NCBI GenBank assembly: GCA_001644045.1
Contig: LUUF01000077.1
Location: forward strand, 94,515 to 158,514
Source of the DNA: Methylomonas methanica
GTDB lineage: Bacteria; Pseudomonadota; Gammaproteobacteria; Methylococcales; Methylomonadaceae
Length of the DNA stretch: 64,000 nt
Direction of reading: 5' to 3'
Shown: positions 1 to 8,712 of the stretch, piece after piece
Layout of the letters: each line of letters opens with the position of its first letter
How positions within the stretch are numbered: the stretch's first letter is position 1
Notes under the pieces: model-generated
Seen by the model: the letters and a program-made list of their open reading frames with translations, nothing else
What the model was told of the DNA's origin: nothing
The model's database searches: none
Translations under genes and position numbers: made by a program

Positions 1-1334
1 AATTCCTTGATTTTGGCGGAAGGGCCAAGCCGTTGTTTAAACCAGTTCTCCAGGAAAGGTTTGGCGGTTTGCCACAAATCCAGGTCCGGATAAAGCTGGC
101 GGCCCAAGCCTTCGATATTCAGCAGGGTTTTTTGCAGCAAGACCAGTTGCGGCTGTACCACCATGTCGAAGCGGCGGGCGGTCTGGAACAGCCTCAGTAG
201 CAGCAAGCCAAAAGAAATGTCTTTTAACGGTTTTTCGAAAATCGGCTCACAGACGCTACGGATCGCGGCTTCGAATTCTTCCACCCGCGTCGAAGCCGGC
301 ACCCAGCCGGATTCGATGTGCATTTGCGCCACTTTCCGGTAGTCGTGGTTGAAAAACGCCAGGAAGTTTTCGGCCAGATAACGTTGATCAGAGCTGGACA
401 GGCTGCCGACGATGCCAAAGTCCACCGCCAGATATTTGTCCGGCAATTGCACGAAAATATTGCCCGGATGCATGTCGGCGTGGAAAAAATTGTCGCGAAA
501 CACCTGGGTAAAGAAAATCTCCACGCCGCGCTCGGCCAGCTTTTTGAAATCCGCATTGCCTTTGCGCAGGGCTTCGATGTCGCCGACCGGCACGCCGTAG
601 ATGCGCTCCATCACCAGCACTTTGCGGCGGGTCAGCGGCCAGTGGATTTCCGGGATGTAGAGCATCTCGGAATTCTTGAAATTGGCGCGAATCGCGCTGG
701 CGTTGGAGGCTTCCCGCACTAGATCCAGCTCGTCGAGAATGGTTTTCTCGAATTCGGCGACGATTTCCATCGCTCTTAGACGGCGGGCGTCACTCCAGAA
801 GCGTTCGGCCAGGCGCGCCAATTCGTAAAGCAAGCCGACGTCGGAATGAATCTTGTCTTCGATGTCCGGGCGCAATACTTTAACGATGACTTTTTCGCCG
901 CTGTTCAACGTTGCAGTATGCACTTGCGCGACCGAGGCGGATGCCAGCGGTTGCGGATCGAATTCGGCAAAGGCTTCTTCTATCGATTGGCCCAGCTGTT
1001 GTTCGATGATTTTGCGGGCGGTTTCGGCGGAAAACGGCGGCACCTTGTCTTGCAGCTTGACCAATTCTTCGGCGATGTCTTCCGGCAATAAATCCTTGCG
1101 GGTTGACAGGGTCTGGCCGAATTTTACGTAGATCGGTCCCAGGTCTTCCAGGGTTTTGCGGATCCGCACGCCGCGCGGTTCGCGGGCTTTGCTGGTCCAA
1201 TAGTTAGGCGACAAAAAAGCGATATAACGGATGGGCCGAAATAAATGGGTTTTTAAAACAATTTCATCCAAGCCATGGAACATCATCACCCAGTTGATGT
1301 GGATGAGGCGCATCAGAATTTTCGGGCGAATCAC
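1..1334 (-). CDS. ubiB: UbiB, ubiquinone biosynthesis atypical kinase/ATPase (C-terminus cut by window)
   Basis: Membrane-associated member of the UbiB/ABC1/ADCK family, needed for ubiquinone synthesis; the family binds ATP and probably helps extract isoprenoid intermediates from the membrane. The KxGQ-type motif ([11 protein letters not shown]), the alanine-rich loop (SASVAQVH) and the kinase-like HADMHPGN and AVDFGIVG blocks are all readable. The best start is GTG at 1332-1334, preceded by an AAGGA ribosome-binding site; no ATG fits. It is the last gene of ubiE-ubiJ-ubiB, the enterobacterial order. About 444 codons are present and the C-terminal membrane helices fall outside the window. The family call is secure. 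Confidence 0.95.
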   Translation of the reverse strand, partial: MIRPKILMRLIHINWVMMFHGLDEIVLKTHLFRPIRYIAFLSPNYWTSKAREPRGVRIRKTLEDLGPIYVKFGQTLSTRKDLLPEDIAEELVKLQDKVPPFSAETARKIIEQQLGQSIEEAFAEFDPQPLASASVAQVHTATLNSGEKVIVKVLRPDIEDKIHSDVGLLYELARLAERFWSDARRLRAMEIVAEFEKTILDELDLVREASNASAIRANFKNSEMLYIPEIHWPLTRRKVLVMERIYGVPVGDIEALRKGNADFKKLAERGVEIFFTQVFRDNFFHADMHPGNIFVQLPDKYLAVDFGIVGSLSSSDQRYLAENFLAFFNHDYRKVAQMHIESGWVPASTRVEEFEAAIRSVCEPIFEKPLKDISFGLLLLRLFQTARRFDMVVQPQLVLLQKTLLNIEGLGRQLYPDLDLWQTAKPFLENWFKQRLGPSAKIKE

Positions 1335-1348
1335 GGTGCAGGTCCTTG

Positions 1349-1975
1349 TTATTGAGGCTCGGATGTTGGGTGGGTCGAGGCTTCCAGGCGGTCGAGGCGG
1401 GCGCCGAGGCGGTCGCAATCACTACGGCAAGTGTCGATTTCTCGGAAAAATAACTCGGCTTCCGACTTGGCTGGCAGTTCGCGGGTTTCTTCCTGCAGGA
1501 ATTCTTCCAGGTTTAAGCGAAAGGTCGTTAGCGTGTGCTGAGTCCAGTCACGGCTGCCGCGAAATAACTTACCCAGGCGCTGGGCAAAGGCATCGCCGGT
1601 GTAGCGGGCGATTTTGCTTTCCAGCTTGATGTCCAGTTTTTCGAACAGACGTTGCAGACGGCGTGCCAGTTGGGTATCGCCTTCGATGCGTACTTCGCCT
1701 TTGAATAAGGAACGCATTGGCGTGGCGCTCAATCCCATCAAACCCAGCGCCGACAGCGAGCCGCTCAGCGTGGCATCGACGTTTCCCGGATAGCTTTCCA
1801 GAATTTGCATGCCTTGTGCGCTGGGGCAGAGATAGAGGCTGCTATCGAAAGAGGAAATGTGTACGGCGATAACCTTGCCGGCCATCGGTGCCAAGTACTG
1901 CTCCAGATTATCATCCAGCGCTAAATAACGATTCAGCGCGCCTTCCAATGTGGCAATAAAAAGCGGCTTAATCAT
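1349..1975 (-). CDS. ubiJ: UbiJ, ubiquinone biosynthesis accessory factor (SCP2 domain)
   Basis: A 208-residue lipid-binding accessory protein of the aerobic ubiquinone (Ubi) complex. The N-terminal two thirds form an SCP2-like sterol-carrier domain, and the C-terminal tail (about residues 150-205) is helical and charged as in UbiJ. I start at ATG 1975 ([12 protein letters not shown]) because 13 upstream in-frame residues would overlap ubiE. It lies 10 bp after ubiE and 14 bp before ubiB, so the three are surely one transcript. Identification rests on the fold signature plus the conserved gene order; the sequence itself is poorly conserved in this family. Confidence 0.88.
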   Translation of the reverse strand: MIKPLFIATLEGALNRYLALDDNLEQYLAPMAGKVIAVHISSFDSSLYLCPSAQGMQILESYPGNVDATLSGSLSALGLMGLSATPMRSLFKGEVRIEGDTQLARRLQRLFEKLDIKLESKIARYTGDAFAQRLGKLFRGSRDWTQHTLTTFRLNLEEFLQEETRELPAKSEAELFFREIDTCRSDCDRLGARLDRLEASTHPTSEPQ

Positions 1976-1985
1976 TGGGTATAGA

Positions 1986-2735
1986 TTAAAACTTATAGCC
2001 GCGGTGAACAGCAACGATGCCTTGCGTCATGTTGAAATACTCGCAACGTTCCAGACCGGCGTTTTCCATCATTTGCTTGAGTTCATCCTGCTTGGGATGC
2101 ATGCGTATCGATTCGGCCAGATAGCGGTAGCTGTCTTCGTCCTTGGCCACAATCGCGCCGATTTTTGGCAGCAGATTGAAGGAGTAAAAGTCGTAAACTT
2201 TTGCGGTAATCGGGTCGATGGGATGCGAAAACTCCAGCACGATCACGCGGCCGCCCGGTTTCAATACCCGGTACATGGAGCGCAAGGCCGCGTCCTTATC
2301 GGTGACGTTGCGCAGGCCAAAACCGATGGTCACGCAGTCGAAGGTGTTGTCGGCAAACGGCAGGCATTCGGCATTGACTTGGGCGTAGCGGATATTTCCG
2401 CTCAAACCGTGGTCGATCAATCGATCGCGACCGGTACGCAGCATCGCGGCGTTGATGTCGGCCAATACCACTTGGCCGGATTTGCCGACGCGTTTTTCGT
2501 AGAGTTTGGTCAAGTCGCCGGTACCGCCGGCGAGGTCGAGTACGCTGTCGCCTTCACGAACATTGGCCAGTTGCACTGCCACCCGTTTCCAGATGCGGTG
2601 GATGCCCATGGACATCAGATCGTTCATTACGTCGTACTGGCTGGCGACCGAGTCGAACACGCCGCGCACCAGCGCTACTTTTTCCTGTTTGGGAACCTGT
2701 TTGAAACCAAAATGGGTGGTATTGTCGTTTGTCAT
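1986..2735 (-). CDS. ubiE: UbiE, demethylmenaquinone/2-polyprenyl-6-methoxy-benzoquinol C-methyltransferase
   Basis: SAM-dependent C-methyltransferase (249 residues) of ubiquinone and, where present, menaquinone synthesis. Motif I is [11 protein letters not shown] near residues 66-75, followed by the UbiE signatures [16 protein letters not shown] and [10 protein letters not shown] and the C-terminal [14 protein letters not shown]. Start chosen at 2735 ([14 protein letters not shown]), which gives normal family length; a longer frame to 2810 would overlap the preceding DUF971 gene. It is followed by ubiJ and ubiB. No oddities. Confidence 0.96.
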   Translation of the reverse strand: MTNDNTTHFGFKQVPKQEKVALVRGVFDSVASQYDVMNDLMSMGIHRIWKRVAVQLANVREGDSVLDLAGGTGDLTKLYEKRVGKSGQVVLADINAAMLRTGRDRLIDHGLSGNIRYAQVNAECLPFADNTFDCVTIGFGLRNVTDKDAALRSMYRVLKPGGRVIVLEFSHPIDPITAKVYDFYSFNLLPKIGAIVAKDEDSYRYLAESIRMHPKQDELKQMMENAGLERCEYFNMTQGIVAVHRGYKF

Positions 2736-2743
2736 GATGTTCT

Positions 2744-3133
2744 TTAATTGTGTAGGGACGAGCGGCGGCTCAGGCCGGCGGCTTTCAGTTCTTCCAGATA
2801 ATTCGACCATAGCAGCGGGAAATCCGAGCCCAGCTTGTACAGCAAGTCCCAGCTATAAATGCCGGTGTCGTGACCGTCGCTGAACACCAGTTTGATCGCG
2901 TAATTACCCACCGGCTGGATGTCGGTAATCGTCACGTCTTCCTTGCCAATTTGCAGGGTTTCCTGGCCGGGGCCATGCCCAACCGCTTCCGCCGACTGGG
3001 TGAACACGCGCAGATATTCGCTGGGTAGCTCGTAAATGCTCTCGTCGTCGAAATGAATTTCCAGAATCGCCGAGACCTTGTGCAGCTTGATTTCGGTCGG
3101 GACTCGGTGAGTGGGGGTGATTTTTACACGCAT
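2744..3133 (-). CDS. DUF971 family protein (gamma-butyrobetaine hydroxylase-like N-terminal domain)
   Basis: A 129-residue single-domain protein with the DUF971 core ([18 protein letters not shown] and [20 protein letters not shown]), the fold that forms the N-terminal domain of gamma-butyrobetaine hydroxylases. In bacteria it also occurs alone, often next to hslVU or ubiE and iron-sulfur genes; its biochemical role is not settled. It starts one base after hslU ends and sits 8 bp before ubiE, bridging the protease and ubiquinone genes in one operon. The family call is good, the function unknown. Confidence 0.85.
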   Translation of the reverse strand: MRVKITPTHRVPTEIKLHKVSAILEIHFDDESIYELPSEYLRVFTQSAEAVGHGPGQETLQIGKEDVTITDIQPVGNYAIKLVFSDGHDTGIYSWDLLYKLGSDFPLLWSNYLEELKAAGLSRRSSLHN

Positions 3134-3134
3134 T

Positions 3135-4454
3135 TTATAGAATGTAACGGCTAAGGTCTTCGTCGTCGGCCAGTTCCATCAGATGCGCATCCACGTAGGC
3201 GGCGTCGATGTTAATGGACTTTTCGGCCAGGTCCGGCGCATCGAAGGAAATGTCTTCCAGCAGCTTTTCCAGGATGGTGTGCAGTCTGCGGGCGCCGATG
3301 TTTTCGGTTTTTTCGTTGACTTGCCAACCCAGCTCGGCGATACGATTGATGCCGTCGGCGCTGAATTGCACATCGACGCCTTCGGTTTTCAGCAGTGCCT
3401 GATATTGCTCGGTCAGCGACGCGTCCGGTTCGGTCAGAATCCGCACGAAGTCGTCGGCGCTCAAGGCATTCAATTCCACCCGAATCGGGAAGCGGCCTTG
3501 CAGTTCCGGAATCAGATCGGATGGCTTGGTCAAATGAAACGCGCCGGAAGCGATAAACAAAATATGATCGGTCTTGATCATGCCGTATTTGGTGGTGACG
3601 GTACTGCCTTCCACCAGCGGTAACAAATCGCGCTGCACGCCTTCGCGGGACACTTCGCCGCCGCCCATTTCCGAACGCTTGCAGATCTTGTCGATTTCGT
3701 CGAGAAACACGATGCCGTGCTGTTCGACGGCTTCCAGCGCGGTTTGCTTGATTTCTTCTTCGTTGACCAGTTTGCCGGCTTCTTCTTCCTGCAACTGCTT
3801 CAAGGCATCCTTGATTTTTAATTTGCGGGTCTTCGTGCGGCCGCTACCGAGGTTTTGAAACATGCCTTGCAACTGGCTGGTCATTTCTTCCATGCCCGGC
3901 GGCGCCATGATTTCCACGCCTACCGCCGGCGCGCTGACGTCGATTTGAATTTCCTTGTCGTTCAAGTCGCCTTCGCGCAACTTTTTGCGCATTTTCTGCC
4001 GAGTCGATTCCTCGGATTCCGAGAGCATGCCGCCTTCGGCGCGTGGCAGTAATATGTCCAATACTTTTTCTTCGGCGGCATCGGCGGCGCGGTTTTGCAC
4101 GCGTTCCATCGCCGAGATGCGGGTGGTTTTCACGGCGGTATCGATCAAGTCGCGAATAATGGATTCCACATCGCGGCCGACATAACCCACCTCGGTAAAT
4201 TTGGTGGCTTCAATTTTGATAAACGGCGCATTGGCTAAGCGGGCCAGACGGCGGGCGATTTCAGTTTTACCGACGCCGGTGGGGCCTATCATTAGTATGT
4301 TTTTTGGGGTGATTTCGTCGCGCAGTTCCGCGGCAACCTGGCTGCGGCGCCAGCGGTTACGCAGGGCTATCGCGACGGAACGTTTGGCGGCGGCTTGGCC
4401 GACAATGTGCTTGTCCAGTTCGCTGACGATTTCTCTGGGGGTCATTTGACTCAT
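3135..4454 (-). CDS. hslU: HslU, ATPase subunit of the HslVU protease
   Basis: AAA+ unfoldase of the ClpYQ (HslUV) protease, 439 residues. The N-terminal block [16 protein letters not shown], Walker A GPTGVGKT (residues 57-64), the pore segment [16 protein letters not shown], Walker [10 protein letters not shown] and the C-terminal EDLSRYIL that docks into HslV are all intact. The variable I domain spans about residues 110-240. It starts 4 bp after hslV, so translation is probably coupled. Normal length, no anomalies. Confidence 0.97.
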   Translation of the reverse strand: MSQMTPREIVSELDKHIVGQAAAKRSVAIALRNRWRRSQVAAELRDEITPKNILMIGPTGVGKTEIARRLARLANAPFIKIEATKFTEVGYVGRDVESIIRDLIDTAVKTTRISAMERVQNRAADAAEEKVLDILLPRAEGGMLSESEESTRQKMRKKLREGDLNDKEIQIDVSAPAVGVEIMAPPGMEEMTSQLQGMFQNLGSGRTKTRKLKIKDALKQLQEEEAGKLVNEEEIKQTALEAVEQHGIVFLDEIDKICKRSEMGGGEVSREGVQRDLLPLVEGSTVTTKYGMIKTDHILFIASGAFHLTKPSDLIPELQGRFPIRVELNALSADDFVRILTEPDASLTEQYQALLKTEGVDVQFSADGINRIAELGWQVNEKTENIGARRLHTILEKLLEDISFDAPDLAEKSINIDAAYVDAHLMELADDEDLSRYIL

Positions 4455-4458
4455 GGTT

Positions 4459-5019
4459 TTACTCTTGTGCCGGTTGTGGTTCGGCGTCTAATTCTTCGAT
4501 GCGCAGATTGTGGTTGGTGTAGATGCAAATATCGGCGGCAATTCCCAGGGACTTTTCGACGATTTCGCGGGCGCTCAGTTCGGTGTTTTCCAGCAAGGCG
4601 CGAGCGGCGCTTTGCGCAAACGCGCCGCCGGAGCCGATCGCGATAAAATCGTATTCCGGTTCGATCACGTCGCCGGTGCCGGAAATGACCAGCGAGGTTT
4701 TGCTGTCGGCGATGATCAATAAAGCTTCCAATTTGCGCAGGGCGCGGTCGGTACGCCAGTCTTTGGCCATTTCCACCGCGGCGCGGGTCAGATTGCCGCG
4801 ATGTTTTTCCAGCTTGCCCTCGAAATGTTCGAACAGGGTAAACGCATCGGCGGTGGCGCCGGCGAATCCTGCGATCACTTTGTCGTGATACAGGCGTCTG
4901 ACTTTACGGGCATTGCCCTTCATCACGGTATTGCCCAGGGTGACTTGGCCATCGCCGCCGATCACGACTTTGTCGCCGCGTCTGACGGAAAGAATGGTGG
5001 TGCCTCTGAAATTCGTCAT
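4459..5019 (-). CDS. hslV: HslV, peptidase subunit of the HslVU protease
   Basis: Threonine peptidase of ClpYQ, 186 residues from ATG 5019. The catalytic threonine lies in [11 protein letters not shown], six residues inside the encoded N-terminus (MTNFRG precedes it), so the protein should be trimmed to expose Thr, unlike the enterobacterial form where Thr follows the initiator Met. Conserved [15 protein letters not shown] and [12 protein letters not shown] are present. The longer frame to 5133 is unsupported. Upstream on the minus strand a CCCCAT box (plus-strand ATGGGG, 5071-5076) resembles the -10 of a heat-shock sigma-32 promoter, but the matching -35 is weak. Confidence 0.96.
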   Translation of the reverse strand: MTNFRGTTILSVRRGDKVVIGGDGQVTLGNTVMKGNARKVRRLYHDKVIAGFAGATADAFTLFEHFEGKLEKHRGNLTRAAVEMAKDWRTDRALRKLEALLIIADSKTSLVISGTGDVIEPEYDFIAIGSGGAFAQSAARALLENTELSAREIVEKSLGIAADICIYTNHNLRIEELDAEPQPAQE

Positions 5020-5225
5020 GTCTGTGAATGAAAAAGGGAAAGGCGGCGATTTTACATGTTCTCGACGGCGATGGGGTAGAAGTTTAAAACCCCAGCTAAG
5101 GTGAGTAAAAAGGGCAAAGATTGAACAAAGCAAGAAAACTGATTAAAGTTCAAAGTGCTGGTATTTTAAGGAGGCGCCGCATTGACCGGTGTTTCCAACA
5201 TTACAATAACAACAAGAGGGTAGTC

Positions 5226-5672
5226 ATGAAATCGTCAAATCGCTGGAGAAGTGCGCTATTACTAAGTGCCATGGTTTTTTCAAGTGCGGCGCTGGCCTTG
5301 TCGCCGGATGAAGAAGAACGCTTGAAAGAGTGTAAAAGGCCGAAATTCCGGGATTTTGTGCCCGAGCAAAAAGCCGAGGTCGATGCCGGTGTCGATATTG
5401 CTTTTCATGTCTCCCACAATGCCGATCCTTTCACCGTTACCGCCGAAGCGCGCGGTGAAAAAATGAAAGTTAACGTGGTGGATAAAAAAACCTTTTATTT
5501 GGTGACTGCCAAGTTACCGCAATTGACACCCGGTTTTGCCCGTATCCACGTCACCGCCAAATCAGCGGAAAGCAAACTGGAAAGCGGTTGTCTGGGGCAG
5601 GATGGCTGGTTGCTTAAAATCAAGGGCGAGGAAGTTGCTAAACCGGCCGAACAGCCAGCTACGGCTCAATAG
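5226..5672 (+). CDS. Small secreted protein of unknown function
   Basis: A 148-residue protein with a clear Sec signal peptide (basic start MKSSNRWRS, hydrophobic core, cleavage after ALA near residue 24). The mature part has two cysteines, one near its start (LKECKRP) and one near its end (ESGCLGQDG), which could form a disulfide, and a predicted beta-rich body. The last 15 residues are alanine/proline/glutamine-rich. Start chosen at 5226 because AAGAGGG lies just upstream. It runs opposite to hslV and converges with guaD, overlapping its end by 7 bp. I do not recognise a family. Confidence 0.75.
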   Translation: MKSSNRWRSALLLSAMVFSSAALALSPDEEERLKECKRPKFRDFVPEQKAEVDAGVDIAFHVSHNADPFTVTAEARGEKMKVNVVDKKTFYLVTAKLPQLTPGFARIHVTAKSAESKLESGCLGQDGWLLKIKGEEVAKPAEQPATAQ

Positions 5673-6130
5673 CGAATTTTGTCATTCTTGATTTGCCAGA
5701 GCTCGAAGGGACGATTAGCGGTATCGAGCGCTAGTTGTTGCATGGCGATCCGGCGTTGCTGGGCGGGTTTGTCGATTTCGGTATAAATAAAACCGTCGTC
5801 GAACCCGGCTTTAGCGGCGTCGAACCGGTCGCAGGCGTAATACACGGCTTTCAGTCTTGCCCAATAGATAGCGCCCAAGCACATCGGGCAAGGCTCGCAG
5901 CTAGTGTAGAGCGTGCAATCGCTCAATTGAAAATCGCCCAGTTTTTGGCAGGCCAGCCGAATGGCGACGATTTCGGCGTGCGCGGTGGGGTCCAGATCCG
6001 GCGTAACCCGATTCCCGCTGCCGGCAATAATTTCACCGCCTCTAACCACAATGGCGCCGAACGGCCCGCCGCCGTTGTCGATGTTGTCGCAAGCCAACGC
6101 GATAGCTTGGTTCAGAAAGCCTTGGTGCAT
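5666..6130 (-). CDS. guaD: Guanine deaminase (cytidine-deaminase fold)
   Basis: Zinc-dependent deaminase converting guanine to xanthine and ammonia, 154 residues. The zinc site TAHAE and CEPCPMC are intact, and the surrounding text (NNGGGPFGAIVV-like start, LYTSCEPCPMCLGAIYWAR, AGFDDGFIYTEIDKP) matches the Bacillus GuaD type better than tRNA adenosine deaminase TadA. The C-terminal tail WQIKNDKIRY also fits GuaD, where it closes over the neighbouring active site. Its ATG overlaps the metA stop (TAATG), so it is translationally coupled to metA. Substrate assignment is from family similarity only. Confidence 0.88.
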   Translation of the reverse strand: MHQGFLNQAIALACDNIDNGGGPFGAIVVRGGEIIAGSGNRVTPDLDPTAHAEIVAIRLACQKLGDFQLSDCTLYTSCEPCPMCLGAIYWARLKAVYYACDRFDAAKAGFDDGFIYTEIDKPAQQRRIAMQQLALDTANRPFELWQIKNDKIRY

Positions 6131-7194
6131 TACAAATCCAGCGGATTATTAGGATCGATGCCGTCCATAAACGGCAGGCGCCGGTCTTCGTTGGTGATCT
6201 GATAAACCTTACCCAGCCAGTTATTAAATACCGCCTTGGCCGAATCCCGCCAGGTGATGTCCAGATGCTCGATGATCTGCGTTTCCGGCATGGCTTTAAG
6301 CGGTCTGGCACCGTGTTTGGCGGCTTTCACGTGTACCGCGTAGTCGGAGAGCAAACGTTGCACTTCGCTATCGAAATAATGTTCCGGGTAGGGTGGGTAA
6401 TCGTCGCGCTCGCCATGGTAAAACCTAAGCACTTCGCGCTTGTATTCCTTGAGCAGGCTGATGTCGTCGTATTCCGGATGGCCCTGGAAGAAAACGATGC
6501 GAAAACCGTCCGGGCTGACGGCCAGATGCACGCCGGCGATTTCGCTGGCTACCAAAACCTTCAAGCCGTGTTTTTCCATGTCGCGCTGAAACACTTCGTT
6601 GAAGCGCGAATGCGGTACGTCGAAGCGGGTATTGATTTCCGCAACCAGGGGATGCTGTCTATCGACCACTTTGTGCGAAAAAACGCCCCAGCGTTTTGCG
6701 GGCAAGCGGGTGCGCTCCACGCCGTAACAATGCTGAATGAATGCATGGGTTGCCAGGCAGGAGCAGAGCACAGAGGTGACGTTTTGCGTGGCCCATTCGA
6801 ACACTTCGGTCAGAGGCTTCCAAAAGTCCTCCTCCTGTAAATGATCGTGGGTGACGTTGGCGCCGCTGATAATCAATGCGTCCAGACCGTCCTGTTTGAT
6901 TTGCTCGAAGGATTCGTAATATTGATGAATATGCGCCCAGGCTTCCGGACTCCGTTCCAAGCCTTCTATCGTGAATGGATGCACGTGAAACTGCGCAATC
7001 TGGTTACAGGCGCCGACCAGCCGGAAAAATTGGCGTTCGGTGGCTTCCAGCGCCGCGTCCGGCATAATATTCAGCAAGCCGATGTGCAATTCTCTAATCG
7101 ATTGGTGGCTGGCGCGGTCCGGGCTGAGAATTTCTTCGCCCTCCTCGCGCAGGCGCTGAAAAGTGGGTAAAGCGGTATGGGCAACTAGCGGCAT
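6130..7194 (-). CDS. metA: Homoserine O-succinyltransferase
   Basis: First committed step of methionine synthesis: acylation of homoserine from succinyl-CoA. 354 residues from ATG 7194 (MPLVAHTALPTFQRL); 15 additional upstream residues lack a ribosome-binding site. The family body LHIGLLNIMPDAALEATERQFFRL is followed by the acyl-accepting cysteine, probably Cys146 in SVLCSCLATHA, and the catalytic histidine/glutamate region FFQGHPEYD. Succinyl rather than acetyl donor is the usual assignment for this clade but depends on one residue I cannot judge unaided. Coupled to guaD downstream and 13 bp after the ATPase gene. Confidence 0.9.
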   Translation of the reverse strand: MPLVAHTALPTFQRLREEGEEILSPDRASHQSIRELHIGLLNIMPDAALEATERQFFRLVGACNQIAQFHVHPFTIEGLERSPEAWAHIHQYYESFEQIKQDGLDALIISGANVTHDHLQEEDFWKPLTEVFEWATQNVTSVLCSCLATHAFIQHCYGVERTRLPAKRWGVFSHKVVDRQHPLVAEINTRFDVPHSRFNEVFQRDMEKHGLKVLVASEIAGVHLAVSPDGFRIVFFQGHPEYDDISLLKEYKREVLRFYHGERDDYPPYPEHYFDSEVQRLLSDYAVHVKAAKHGARPLKAMPETQIIEHLDITWRDSAKAVFNNWLGKVYQITNEDRRLPFMDGIDPNNPLDL

Positions 7195-7207
7195 TGCAAG
7201 AACGGTC

Positions 7208-8056
7208 TCAAGATTGTTGCCGGGCAATCGCCTCGGCAATCAGACGCATAAAGTCGTCTTCATTATTAACTTTGGCGGTTTCGTCGGCGCTGATGGTGTA
7301 GCCGTACTGGGCGGCAATCGCTTCGTAGCGCGGTACCCTGGCTTTGAACAATTCCGGAAACACCCAGCTGACAAACTCGTCCGGTGGAATTTGGTCGGTA
7401 GAGCTGTAACCGCGCTCACGCATGAACTGCGTCAGTTTTTCATCGACGAATTCCGGCCGGTAATACAAGGGCTTCGGGTCTTTCTTGGCGCGGTCGATAA
7501 TGGTCTGTTCCAAGGCGGGTGGAATTTTGATGTAGACGATCAGCGTGTGTTTGGCCAGGTTTTCCAGTACTTCCGGGCAGTCCAGTTCGCAAACGCTACC
7601 GCCGGCGTCGTTAATGAAATGCTTGTAGCCGTATATGTCTTCGGCTTTGTGGATGAAGTCCGGTACGTCGTTCATCGCCGCGATTTCGGCTTGATGATGC
7701 AGCGCTTGCCGGCGTTTGAATTCGGCTTGCGATAATCCGCCCTTGGCCGGATCGCCGATTTTGCCCAGAAAGCTGGACACCGGCGCCAGATTTTCCACGG
7801 TGATATTGCTGCAAATGTAGATGGAATCGGATTTGAGTAAATCGCGCAAAAACGGTACGCCCATGGCTTGCTGCTTGATGTTGTCCAGAATCGGTTCTTC
7901 CAGGTATTTGGTGCCGATGCGGTAATCGCCGGAATAATGAAACCATTTGTCCCTGGGCAGTTTGGCCGACAGAGTGGTCTTGCCGGCGCCGGACATGGCC
8001 AACAGGGTGATGCTTTTGGATTCCCAGTCCAGAAATTGTTGCGGGGTCATTCTCAT
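7208..8056 (-). CDS. P-loop ATPase of unknown function
   Basis: A 282-residue soluble protein with a Walker A motif in LLAMSGAGKTTLS (about residues 18-30). A helical middle segment (SQAEFKRRQALHHQAEIAAM) and IVYIKIPPALEQTIIDR follow, the latter resembling the late strand and base-binding region of small-molecule kinases. No second known domain is visible. It follows the acidic 100-residue gene by 8 bp and precedes metA by 13 bp, so these are probably co-transcribed. It may phosphorylate a small molecule or act as a regulator, but I recognise no named family and infer no pathway. Confidence 0.7.
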   Translation of the reverse strand: MRMTPQQFLDWESKSITLLAMSGAGKTTLSAKLPRDKWFHYSGDYRIGTKYLEEPILDNIKQQAMGVPFLRDLLKSDSIYICSNITVENLAPVSSFLGKIGDPAKGGLSQAEFKRRQALHHQAEIAAMNDVPDFIHKAEDIYGYKHFINDAGGSVCELDCPEVLENLAKHTLIVYIKIPPALEQTIIDRAKKDPKPLYYRPEFVDEKLTQFMRERGYSSTDQIPPDEFVSWVFPELFKARVPRYEAIAAQYGYTISADETAKVNNEDDFMRLIAEAIARQQS

Positions 8057-8064
8057 AAATTATC

Positions 8065-8367
8065 TCAATCCAACAAATCGCTAATGTCCAAATCTTCCGC
8101 ATCCGGGCGGGCATGGCGATCAGGGTCCGTGTAGCCGAGATCGTCGGCTTCCAGCTCGTCGAACGGTGCGCTCCAGTCTTCCGGATCTTCTATGTAATCG
8201 ATAGTCGAGCCATACCAGGATTCGTTGTCGTACTCGCCCAAATCGCCGTTGGCGAACTGAACTTCCACCGATTCGTCGTTGCCTTCAATCGCTACGACCT
8301 TGAAGGTGAGATTACTTTCCAGGTCTTTATACCAACGGCCTATGACCGGATCTGCAATAGTTGTCAT
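8065..8367 (-). CDS. Acidic small protein, resembles DUF6763
   Basis: A 100-residue, strongly acidic protein. The first 50 residues look like a small beta domain (VIGRWYKDLESNLTFKVVAI, then VEVQFANGDLGEYDNESWYG), and the C-terminus is an aspartate-rich tail ending EDLDISDLLD. The pattern recalls DUF6763 proteins common in gammaproteobacteria, recalled from memory. It is the first gene of the run to the P-loop ATPase, metA and guaD. Function unknown. It is divergent from slyX across about 130 bp. Confidence 0.7.
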   Translation of the reverse strand: MTTIADPVIGRWYKDLESNLTFKVVAIEGNDESVEVQFANGDLGEYDNESWYGSTIDYIEDPEDWSAPFDELEADDLGYTDPDRHARPDAEDLDISDLLD

Positions 8368-8497
8368 GGTTGCATCCTCGCTATGTTGATGTACTTGGCA
8401 ATGATAGCGAGTTTATAGAAGCTGTGCGAGTACATGGGGCAAAACTATCGGAATTTTCGATTAGAATGGCAAATTTGGATATTAACCGGCCGGGGCA

Positions 8498-8704
8498 ATG
8501 AGCGAAGACAGATTCATCGAATTGGAGATCAAACAAGCGTATCAGGAGGATTTGATTCAAGCCTTGAATCAGGTGGTGGCCGACCAGCAAAAGCAGATCG
8601 GTAAGCTGGAAGAAACCTGCAAGTTACTGCACGACAAGATCAAAAGCCTGGCGCTGGATGATCGTCAGGCCGGGGCGGTCGACGAACGTCCGCCCCATTA
8701 CTGA
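8498..8704 (+). CDS. slyX: SlyX family coiled-coil protein
   Basis: A 68-residue protein of the SlyX family: one long coiled coil with the typical ILELEIKQAY-type start (RFIELEIKQAYQEDLIQALN), a heptad pattern through residue 50, and the conserved C-terminal RPPHY. SlyX is widespread in proteobacteria and its role is not established. It is a single gene converging with the carboxypeptidase gene, the two stops being 8 bp apart. Confidence 0.9.
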   Translation: MSEDRFIELEIKQAYQEDLIQALNQVVADQQKQIGKLEETCKLLHDKIKSLALDDRQAGAVDERPPHY

Positions 8705-8712
8705 TTTTAACC

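Noticed and set aside
5071..5100. Heat-shock sigma-32 promoter before hslV
   Set aside because: The CCCCAT box fits but the -35 candidate is weak and its spacing of 18 bp is off, so it is not listed as a feature.
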